This document shows, in pieces, positions 22,374 to 32,038 of a stretch of 64,000 nt of DNA. Positions within the stretch are counted from its first letter, which is position 1. The number at the start of each line of letters is the position of its first letter. The translations under genes were made by a program, and so were the position numbers. Below the pieces are notes generated by a model. The model searched no databases, had not been told where the DNA came from, and saw only the letters and a program-made list of their open reading frames with translations. Source of the DNA: Steinernema hermaphroditum (Eukaryota > Nematoda > Chromadorea > Rhabditida > Steinernematidae); assembly GCA_030435675.1 (NCBI GenBank), contig CM059623.1:15353205-15417204 (forward strand), given 5' to 3'.

Positions 22374-22859
22374 ATGAAGCGTCTTGTTCCTCTCCTAATT
22401 TTGTGCCTTGCCCCTACTTTCACCCTTTCAAACACCATCGGCTCCATCCAGAGCGTCGCCGTCCGAGGACAAGTCATCTGCGAATCTACTCCTGCCGCGA
22501 ACGTCACCATTTCTCTCAACGACGAAAATGTCATCTCAATCACTTTTATGGCGAATGTGACGACTGGCTCAAACGGAGAATTTGAACTGAATGGCACCGC
22601 TACCGAGATCTCCAACATCGACCCTTGCCTTTACATTCATCATCGATGTTTGAAGACTACTGTAGGTTAAAAGCAACTTTTACTAAAGACGACTCTACCG
22701 TTTCAGGATTGTTATCATGAGCTAAAAGTGGACATCCCTGATGAGTACATTACGAAGGGGGAGGTGCCAGAGAAGGTGTTCGATCTGGGAGTTATACAAC
22801 TGGCCGCTAGATACAACAACTACATACAGAAGTACACTCACAATTACTATTGTCTGTGA
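22374..22859 (+). CDS. transthyretin-like (TTR) family secreted protein (146 aa)
   Basis: Two exons, 22374-22661 and 22707-22859, with a 45-bp phase-0 intron. The signal peptide is 'MKRLVPLLILCLAPTFTLS'. Then come 'SVAVRGQVICESTPAANVTI', 'NGEFELNGTATEISNIDP', 'YIHHRCLKT' and, after the intron, 'CYHELKVDIPDEYITKGE', 'GVIQLAARYNNY' and a final 'YYCL'. It is the only plus-strand member of the cluster, so the cluster includes an inversion. The ATG at 22374 directly precedes the leader. Confidence 0.9.
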
Positions 22860-23302
22860 TGATTACTATTGAAGGCAGACTGTTTAGACCGTCCCGACAT
22901 CCTATGATTTGCTTATATCATTTGTGTATTACATATTTGGCCGAAAATTCAATGGATTTGGATTTGCGTCGGGTGGGTGGTCCGAGCCGGCTCGGCTCAG
23001 GCTCCGCTCGGGCTCGGCTCAGAGGCTCAGGCTCAGTTGGTACATCTGGTTAGAAGATTAGATCAGAAGATTTATTGTCGATCGTATGTACACAAAATAA
23101 CATCTACTCTTTTTCACATCCATATCTACACTCAAAACTATTTGCACTTCAAACTGCTAAGAGAGACGAATTGAGGATCGGAGTCGCGTTAACTAATCGT
23201 CACTTTTCTCGATGACTACTGTTCCCGCACGTGAGGTTGACTAGTTTTCGGAGGGTCTGATGGCACACTAGTGAACTTCTTCTGCTTCTTCTTCCCGTTG
23301 TT
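22860..23302. other. intergenic, GC-rich simple repeat
   Basis: The stretch 22975-23040 is built of repeated CGGCTC/AGGCTC words. Nothing else is recognised. Confidence 0.5.
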
Positions 23303-23918
23303 CTAGCTGATCGTCGATTGGAACGATGCCGCGGAACCCTGTGACCGGATGCTCGCCACCGCGAACATCTCCATTACGGTGGTGCGTTCGGCACCACCGC
23401 AGCTCGACATGACGGTATGGGGTGGTGACCCAACACCGGCGGCTGCCACACCCTTTGGCGCCTTTCGCATCACGCACATCTCGTCCAGTTCGGAGGAGAG
23501 GAACGTCGTGAAAACGAAAGACGTGTTCGATTGCAGGAACCACAGTATACTACCGTATACGATGCTGGAGATGCCTGAATTTTTGATCTTTGCCGGGTGG
23601 CTGAAGTGACTGAAGGGTACCTGCAATCAACGTTGAGTAAAAGCACGTGGAAAAGTGAAAGTCGAGCACGGAGATTTCGTGCTGTGGTCCCGGGAAGCGA
23701 ATGTGGAGATGATTGGGAGTGTTTATGGCGTAGACGACGTCGGCCAACAGGATAACACTGCCCAGCCACAGAGTCGTTTGGGCATATTGGTGGGGCACGA
23801 TGCACAGAAGGAGGAACTGGAGCAGCCAGCAGCTAAATGCTACCCTAAACAAAACAAGTAAAATACGGCTATATTTTAGTTGTGGTTGGTTATATTTCTT
23901 ACGATTTGTATCAGACAA
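23303..23918 (-). CDS. small multi-pass membrane protein, unknown family (about 192 aa)
   Basis: Inferred exons are 23918-23647 and 23609-23303, joined by a 37-bp intron (GTGCTT..TTCAG) that keeps frame. Hydrophobic segments are 'CWLLQFLLLCIVP', 'TTLWLGSVILLADVVYAI' and 'IVYGSILWFLQSNTSFVFTT', with a cytosolic-looking tail rich in Ser and Ala. The layout suggests three or four membrane spans with short loops, but no family signature was recognised. The start could be further in if GTAAGA at about 23901 is a donor. The plus strand also has open frames here, but they lack membrane-like patterning. Confidence 0.5.
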
Positions 23919-25802
23919 ATAGAGGGAAGTGGTTGTTATTACAGAACTAACCGGTTTGCTGTAACGAAAGCGTCATAAATCACGGTGAACCGATTAAAAG
24001 CGGTCCTAGATTATGTGCAGCAGTTTGTCACGGACGTCATAAGATTAGTTGATAGCAATACCGTGCCATGACTGGATTAAATGTCCATCTACATTTCCTG
24101 AACCCGTAGGTTGCATTCCGAGCTGTGCGATACTCAAAACATCATTGGAGACTTCGACCGTCTGTTCAAATTACCATAGGCGAGAACAAGAGAGAAAAAT
24201 AATAACATTCGATGACTGCTTTCATTCGATAACATTCTGATTGCCTGCGCTCTCTCACACCGATATCAACATGTAGTGTAGTAGTTCAGTAACACACATA
24301 CCTAGTCCTCTCTATATGTAAACGGAGAACCGATCGGCCCTTTAGTCTCTTTGTGTATTTTTGCGTGAGCAGGGGAGCGGTTCGTTTCGGACATAAAAAA
24401 TAGGGTCCCAGAAAATCGAAGGTATATAAAATTTTCGGGTACCTGCTTTAGAAGAAGATTTGGGGTAAGTTTCGTTTCGGACATAAAACACGTGGATAAC
24501 CCATGGACTATCCATGACGAAAAAACATGGACATGCATGAGTGGTATATCACACCGGTGGACGGAAAAGCATGGACGATCGGACCAACGTAATGGACAGC
24601 CTTGAAATTCATTTTTTATATTTTATCGCTATTTTCATTCACGGATGACCGTGGACAGCCCATGGATGGTCATGGATAATCCATGGGTTATCCCGATCAT
24701 CCACGTGTTACACCGCTTAGTGACGGCCATGTTTTGATACCTACCCTGAAAAATTTCTAAAAAAACGAAAAACAAATTCAAAAACGGTATGTTACAGTTC
24801 GAAACGCCATCAGTGTGAAATATGAACATATGCTTATCTGTCAAAGGAGGATCATACTGTCTAAGGAAGCCCGCCTCATCGTGCGCAACTTGAAGCTGAA
24901 CGACTTCTGTGCTAGCAGTGAAAGAGAACTGTAAACTGTGTTTGAGTAGCCAATTTCCAAAGATACAGTCTTGCGCAGACGTACCTGAAGTCTGGCGTCT
25001 TTGCACCTGTTACGTTATGGCGCACAAATAAGAGTCTAAAAGGTGACAGTAACTAGAAAAAGATACTGTACGTGCGCCACCCTGCCCAAGACCAGACTGA
25101 GAGTATGCTAAGTGCGAAAAAAATCGAACCTTCTCCTTTTTATACATGTCCAAACTAAGATTTCGGAGAAGCATTTTAGTATAAACACTGCGATATAGCC
25201 TTCGTCTTCCGAGGAGCCGCACTTATAACACCTGTGTCCAACTGTAGTTGGTATGTCACAGTGGTAACGACCGTTTTAGTGCAACAACAGAGTCAATAAA
25301 TTTGACTTGTTTAATTACCGATCTTTGCAAAGATTAATACATTTTTGTTCGTCTGTTCCAGCCGTGCAACCTGAACAGTTCTGCTCCCGACCGGATCGGG
25401 GCTTTTCCAAACTTGCACAAAATACCTTTGCACTTTGACGCGCACATCCGCCTGACCACGTCTAGTTTCACCTTTTTTTCGCGCACAGCTATCCTCCACC
25501 GTGATCGCTTGCGATTACCGTCACAGGCAACCGGTCTCACCGATGGCTAACCGCACCTTCGCGCGCAGTCATAAATCCATCGCACGGTTTTAGTTTTTCC
25601 CCTTTCATTAAGGCAGACATCCGGAAACGAAAAGTTGCGCTGCTAATCACTTGAAATGACCTCCGTAGACCATGACTCAGTGGGACCAAAGGTCAAAGAT
25701 TAGGGTGTGGCGACTGTAAATCTGGTTTCGAATAAGCTATCTGTCTAAGAACAGACGAACAGAGTGATTTAGAAGTCCTTACTCAAATAGCTTAGTCCAT
25801 TA
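23919..25802. other. repeat-rich intergenic region
   Basis: It holds the CCATGG-rich and SINE-like region at 24300-24720, and at 25080-25100 a sequence resembling the end of the mariner element at 7883. I searched the minus strand here for the missing 3' exons of the DUOXA-like gene and found none that match. Confidence 0.45.
24300..24720. repeat. SINE-like/CCATGG-rich repeat region
   Basis: The sequence 'TGTAAACGGAGAACCGATCG' at about 24317-24336 matches, in reverse, 63245-63270. From 24475 to 24720 words such as 'GGATAACCCATGGACTATCC' and 'CATGGATGGTCATGGATAAT' alternate and are partly palindromic. The 'CATAAAACACG' plus 'CCATGGACTA(T/C)CCATGACG' block is shared with 30820-30900. It looks like a composite of related mobile fragments. 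Confidence 0.55.
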
Positions 25803-27952
25803 TTACCACCTTACGTTTGTCTGTCTGTTTGTTGTGGGATGCATTCGTTTAAGGACCCCAATAGAGGTCATTTCTATCGCTTCTTTCCACAAAAAATTTT
25901 GTGATTGATACTTTGAATTTTTAGCGTTATCAAGTAGCCTAATAACCAACCACAGCAGTATGGACGCGTAGTATCCAGCCAGACGGTATTGGCGACCCCA
26001 AACAAAGCCAGCTCTGTCCACACTCAGGTACTCAATGACTCGCAGGATCGGATACGGCAGTCCCTTTTGCAACGATCGTTTCAATTCGCGTTCCATCGAT
26101 CGAACTATAAATGGCCGGATTAAGCGGCTATTGGCAGATCACAACGTGTACCGTCGGCGAATTCGAATCGTTCGTTGTAGTTGAGATTTGGCGGCGGATT
26201 TGCGGTGGCGCTGGTCGCGTAATCGAGCAGCGACGAAGAGCCTTAATGCGATTACTTTCGGTTTTCCTCAAAGAGGCGCGGGGGTGTGCGCGGCGTGCTA
26301 TTACATATCGACAGATTGAAATAAAGGAAAACAGACTTGTAAAAGTGATGTTGACGTGTCGGAGGCCAACGCTCACTCCCATCACGGCGTCCAGCCGCGC
26401 AGAGCTGAACGATCGGTAGGACGAGTAGATATGCACTTTGCCTTGATGCCAGCATGGGTGGTGGATGCTCACTGAAAGGGCGATAGTGGGTTCTATTTCA
26501 ACGGAACTACGTCATGCAACACTGAAAGGAGAAAGCAACATCTGGGACAGATGTGCACTTACCCTCTTCAAAGCCCCACATCGACGAGTAGGATAGTTTC
26601 ATAACCAACTGCAAAGAACGATGCGAGAGAGTCAGACAACAAGAGAAACATCTCCTCATATTCCGGCCACTTTACCAAAAAAAAACTCACAATCTTCAGG
26701 AAATATTGAGATAACCGCCTTCAAGGTCGGCAGCTCTTGAGACAATATTCGAAGAGTTTAAGTCATTTCCCTGAATGTCTGCGCTCTCACGCAGCACTCC
26801 TTAGAAGCAGCGCTTATAGGCTTAATCCCCTAAGCCCTATAAACAAGAGCGATCTACTCCTTTGGCCCGTATCTTTTTTTTTGAAGAAAGGTGTGTAAGC
26901 CCGATAAATTAACGACATCGATAACTGCTAAATATAATTTCTGATCGGAGAATAATACAGAATAGCCGATGTTTCCCCCCAGATTCTGTCCCGCGGAACC
27001 GATCGGAACTTCTGAGAACGAGACCGAGACCGAGATCGAGACGTGGTCGATATGCTCCGCATTGTCCATGACCATTCAAGTCTTGTGACAGGGTACAACG
27101 TGGAAATATCGGATCAGAAGTGCACGAAAGTTTCGAATTCGAACCTAGGATCTCGACTATTCGCTGAGGTTATGCAGCCCCGCTTAGATTCGCCATTTTA
27201 TTCACATCGGCGCTGGAGAGCACAGGCGAACAGAAAACAGAGAACAGGGATAATTTTCACTTTCGTAGACTTCTTCCCTTTGATAACGGCACGTGTAATC
27301 GCTAATAAAACAGTAACTGAAATCGCGTTTATTTTGCCAGAAGTCTGAACAAAATGTGGCATAAAATTTTTTCTCTTTTTCATTTTCTCTGTTCGTCTAC
27401 GCTCTATCGCACCACTGCAAAGAGACTGCCAAATCCAAGGCACATCTTTGCAACAGTGATTGAAGGCCGATTAAAAAGACAGTAAATTCCTATGTAACAA
27501 CGGTTTCTATCCTCCTAACGACCGTCAGCCGATCAAGATATCATCGCTGTCACGTACAGGTGAAATCGTATCGCCCCGAAGCCAGTTCTCATCAAAACAC
27601 GTTTTTTACCTTAATCAAATTGCGTAAAAGTGCAAAGGATTATAGGTTTCTGCAGTTTCAACACATCATATAACGTCCAGTTTACTATGGACGACTTTTT
27701 CCGTAACGATAACCAGCATAGCAACTCACCGAGAAGCGTCGCTCCAACGGCCATGTTGAACAGGAACGTAAACGTGGATATGCATCGATTCCGTCGAATT
27801 CCAGGCAGGATGATGAGGAACGCCAGCGTCAGCGTGATGAATATCGATAGAATGATGGCGATCTTGATGTCCAGCACCACCGGCGTTCGATTCTCGCCAT
27901 ACCACGTCGGAGCGCCATTTTCGCGGAAAAAGTCGAACCAGCCAATGGCCAT
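25803..27952 (-). CDS. dual oxidase maturation factor (DUOXA)-like, 3' end not found
   Basis: DUOXA proteins are ER membrane partners that let dual oxidases mature; in nematodes this supports cuticle cross-linking. Supported exons are 27952-27730 ('WFDFFRENGAPTWYGENRTP', 'ILPGIRRNR'), 26608-26563 ('KLSYSSMWGFEEG'), 26471-26337 ('ARLDAVMGVSVGLRHVNITF'), 26241-26152 ('NLNYNERFEF') and 26104 down to about 25803 ('LKRSLQKGLPYPILRVIEYL', 'GRQYRLAGYYASILLW'). Order and spacing match the family. Two problems remain. Exon 1 to 2 does not keep frame with the visible signals. After 'ASILLW' the expected last two membrane spans are absent and the frame runs into polar sequence. It is either a 3'-truncated, decayed gene or one with distant exons. 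Confidence 0.68.
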
Positions 27953-30000
27953 CGGATGATTAGTAGTGTTCGGGGGTCGGGGTTCGGAGTGGCGGCTGCC
28001 TGAGGGCCAAAAAGCGACTGAAGGCTTTTGGCGCCAAAACAGCTGCGCGCGCAGAAATCTGTCGTAAAAAACGATGATGAATGGGGGTCAGTGTATTACA
28101 GCGGAAATATCGCGAACTCAGATGTCTCAATAGAAAGTGAAAATCTTCGCAACGATTCTAAGTGATGCGCGAACACGAAAATGGATAGGTCGCCCAAAAA
28201 AAACGGAAAGAAACTACTAAAAATTTTATAGAAAGACAGTGGGAACAAAAGGCAAAATAATATAAAATACGTTGCCCTGGTAAGTGAGCTTGTGTTCGTG
28301 GGCGCCATGTTCTATCGTAATCCTAAAATAAAACAAGATCTGCAAAGGAACCGTCTGATTCTTTTCTTTTTGGTAGCACCCAGAGTTGTTCGAGAACCCG
28401 AAAGTACCTAGCCCGAAACCAAAACCAACACGCAACACCAACCCGAGCTCAACAAATCTGGTAGCAGCTCATATAGCAGCAAAGCATATGTAAGGAACAA
28501 AACGAACTAGTCTTTGGAACATAGCCGGTTCCGGATAGACGACTGAGGCCGGCGTCGAACCCACCCCGACCGTTTACTAATGAAAACCGTTTGCAATAAG
28601 CCACGCAGACGGTTCCGAATGTTCTATGTCACTGTACTATGCCTTCAGGGCCACAAGGTTGTCGGGTTCTTTACTGGATCAGAGTTGAAAGCGTTTGAAA
28701 ATACCGATACTATGAACGGCTACCTTGCCGCCCGTAGGTCTATGGTATCTCCATATGGCCGTCAGGTCTTTCGCGTGTTAATTGACAATGGCTTACTGGC
28801 ATCTTACAAAAGGCAGCGAATCTAAGTCACACCCCCTTGGCCATAATCTTAAGCGAGTCCAGCAATTAATCCATGAAGTCGATCATATTCAATCAGCTCC
28901 ACAATTACATGATCCTATCGTGGTTACCTACACTTCTCGCACCCACATAAGCTTGACAATAAGATGAAGTTTGCGCTCCATCTTACTATAACTCTATTAG
29001 TATAGCATTCCATACAAAAAAAAATGAAATGAATCATAGACGTATACCCCCAGCCATAATCTAATTGGATTCCGGTAATTAATCGAGAATGTCGATCCGA
29101 TTCTAGGAGATCACTAAATACCCCTTAGATCAGCAAGACCCTAAAATGACCGGCTGTCAAACGTTATGGTAATTGGGCGCGCCCACGACAGATATTAATT
29201 TAATGTCGGAGAATAGGACAGTGGTCACTCGCCGTCCAGCCGAACCCCGAGAACATGCACTCCGATCGATGTGCGTTTCGATTTCGCGCAGACGCGCCCA
29301 CACGCAGCCGCCAGTTTTGAACAGTCAGTCACTCCGTCGCTTTCTGTCGTCGTCGACGTCAGAGCTGTGGGCGCGCGATCCCCCAAGTCATCAAGACAAA
29401 GAGAAACAATTGGTCGCGCGAATTTGGGTTTGTTGTGTCGAGTTTAGAATATAAATCTTCACAGACACCACTTCTAACATCTTCTTACGCGCGCCTCTCA
29501 ACGCGCAAGTTCCGTGCGCGGTCCATTATCTCGCGACGCGCCTCTTTTGAGGCGATAGCATCGTCTTCCACAGCACGGTGGCGGACTCTCGATGGACTGT
29601 TTTTGTTGTGATCGGTCGATGGATGAGGAGATGAGACTCGGATTTCGCGCGCGGAATGCGCGAAGAAGAGGCGGAAAGTGAAACGGCGATCTTCGAACGG
29701 GGAGAAAGGAGCAATTATTGGTAATTTTTGATGAGATGATGCGATAAGAAGCAGGGAGTGGCGACGTGGTGTGACCAAATAATAACCGTATTGTTAGCGA
29801 TCTTTTGAAATGGAGCGCACGTCAAGCAATGTTATGTACGTTCTTTGCACTCAGTTGCTGATTTCTAGATATGGGTCAACAATATGGGCGGTTTTTACTA
29901 CGAGAAGGTTATAAAATGGGCAGATTTTCGCCTGAAAAATTTGCTCTACGTCACGAATAACAAGGTTTTTGATCACTCCTAGGATCTCATTCCATGAGAG
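27953..30000. other. intergenic, dispersed repeats only
   Basis: No gene is supported. Two loosely matching stretches, 28829-28895 and 29041-29105, share 'GCCATAATCT' and '(G/C)AATTAATC' words and form a direct repeat. The stretch 28700-28815 resembles 31090-31190. The stretch 29170-29780 is GC-rich with CGCG words and open on both strands, without protein character. Confidence 0.45.
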
Positions 30001-30003
30001 CAT

Positions 30004-30190
30004 AAGCTATTGGACATTTATTATAAAATAGCCGCTTAGCAGGGTTGGCGATTGTCCTCAATCGACCTCTTTCCACTGGAGTATCGACTAGATTTTTCTC
30101 GATTCCCTGATTCCGTAAGCTATTGGACATTGTTGTAAAAGAGATGCTTAGCAGGGTTGGCGACTGTACCGAATCGACCTTCTGCGGACT
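30004..30190 (+). repeat. tandem pair of about 110-bp units
   Basis: 'AAGCTATTGGACATT' followed by 'GCTTAGCAGGGTTGGCGA' and 'AATCGACCT' occurs at 30004-30070 and again at 30115-30182. A third partial piece ('GATTAGCAGGGTTAG') is at 30412-30426. Confidence 0.8.
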
Positions 30191-30789
30191 AGAGACCTAT
30201 GTGCGTTCAAGTGGTAAAGGGGTTCCGATCTTAAAAACAAGCAAAAAGATAGTAGACAGATGGGCATGATTCTCTCCGCTTGTAGTGGACAGACTTTTTT
30301 TAATGAAAATTTTACAGAATTCGCTATGCATCAGCGATGGCAAGACAGCATTCACTCCCAGGATCTAGTTCCTTTGAAACTTAATCTAGTAGACGGTAGT
30401 GGCAACGAGCCGATTAGCAGGGTTAGTTCTCAAGTTAGTTGAAAAGAGCATATCGATTTTACCTTCTTTCGCTGGAGTGAACGGCTTTAGGATATGCCTA
30501 CTTTACACAAGTCAATTCAACGTAGAACGGACACAAAGGCATACAGTTTCTCCTTTGATGATAAAGATTCATTTTTGCCTGTTCTGTTCTGAGATGTCCA
30601 AGTTATGTTTTTGAAATGACAAGGTTTTCGCAATTCTTCTTATAAAGCTATCCGCGTGTAGTGCATGCTGGAATAGAGGTCATGGAAAAAAGGTGTTATG
30701 ACATAACAGATTTAGGGCAGATCGCGGGTGTTGGATTTGTGGAACGATCAAAGATACAAGTCAAAACTCATATGCAGCAGAGAAAATGT

Positions 30790-31006
30790 TTTCGAGGTAC
30801 GAGGAAAGGTCGCTTTATCCATGGCAGCTATCCATGGACTACCCATGACGATCCACGGTGAGTGAAAATAGTGGAAAAAGAAAAAACACATCCGTGTTTT
30901 ATACCTACTCAGGTCGCCCTTGGGATACAAATTAAAGACCCAGGCCGAATTCGAACACACCATGCCTGTTTACAAATGGGACACGTTCGCAATGAACCAC
31001 ACGGTT
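30790..31006 (-). repeat. tRNA-derived SINE-like copy
   Basis: Read on the minus strand from 31006, the sequence 'TGTGGTTCATTGCGAACGTG' followed by 'CCATTTGTAAAC' and 'GTTCGAATTCGGCCTGGGTC' parallels 63045-63115, where the head is tRNA-Thr-like. The tail towards 30790 carries the CCATGG words shared with 24480-24560. Two separated copies with the same order support a mobile, RNA-polymerase-III-type element. Confidence 0.6.
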
Positions 31007-31600
31007 GAGACGGTGTCGGTTTAGTGCCTTCGTACCATTGCGATCACGAAGCCTTCCGTCCGTTCGCTTAGTTAGACTGAAAGAAAAACTATTCTATGAA
31101 CAGCAACCTTGTCGTCCACAAAGCTAATGCTGTCTCCGTCCAAAAGGCCTTTAGGTCGATAACCCGGTAGGCTACTATCGCAAAGTTGAAGATGCGGCGT
31201 TTATTCGGCTTATTGACCGACAAAACGGAAAGCAGCGATCAGTGGAACAAGTCCGTATAGTGGATGCATTTGTAACGATTAGCCACTGCAACATATGCAG
31301 CCCGAAATTGCACTCATCCGTAAAGAAAACGAGCCGATTTCCGAAGCTATAAATCAGCGGCAGGGAGAACTTGTTGTGCGAAAATCATAATCACAGATCA
31401 ACGGGATTAAACTTAATGCGATGAGCGCCTGCGGAGGCTGGCAGTCGGGAGACGACCTTCCTCCAGTAGAACTGTGTTTTTGCCGATTTCGGTACTAATC
31501 GTCGTGATTGGATTAGAAAGTGACAGATGGCGATCGAAGTATGGCGGTTTCGAATGGGCGCGTCACGAAGTGGAAAGATCAAGGAACGGGGAAAACTTAT

Positions 31601-32038
31601 TTAAGGCCCATTTATACTCTGCGCGACACAAAACGCCCTTTTTGGTGTCGCTTAGCTTGTCTACGTGTGACTATTTAAGCAAAACCGAATAAAACTGCAG
31701 AGTCATGATGCTTTCGGATCGGGCTATCAAACCATCATCCGAAAAAAATCTTAGGTTAACTTTAAGCAGGTTAAGTTAACTGTCGCTTAGCTTCAACTTG
31801 ACTGTCGCGCAGCTGTGTCGCGTAACTGCGCGACAGTCAACTTGAAGCTAAACGACAGCTAAGTTAACCTACATGGCAAGTCCCAAAAATATTTTCTTTT
31901 GATGGTTTGATGGCCCGGTCCAAAAGCATCATGACTGTGCAGTTTTATTTGATTTTGCGTAAATAGTCACACGTAGACAAGCTAAGCGACACCAAAAAAG
32001 GGCGTTTTGTGTCGCGCAGAGTATAAATGGGCCTTTAA
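31601..32038. mobile_element. palindromic fold-back element flanked by TTAA
   Basis: Almost the entire 430 bp is one inverted repeat. The left end after TTAA (31601-31604) reads 'GGCCCATTTATACTCTGCGC', and the right end before TTAA (32035-32038) is its reverse complement. The arms stay alignable through 'TGTCGCTTAGCTTGTCTACG' to a central palindrome at about 31775-31875 with 'CTGCGCGACAGTC' near the dyad. There is no coding sequence. TTAA flanks are the target of piggyBac-type elements, so a non-autonomous piggyBac-like MITE is the best guess. Confidence 0.85.

Noticed and set aside
29173..29778. CG-rich open frames on both strands
   Set aside because: Ser/Arg-rich products typical of CG-rich non-coding sequence, with no homologue-like motif.
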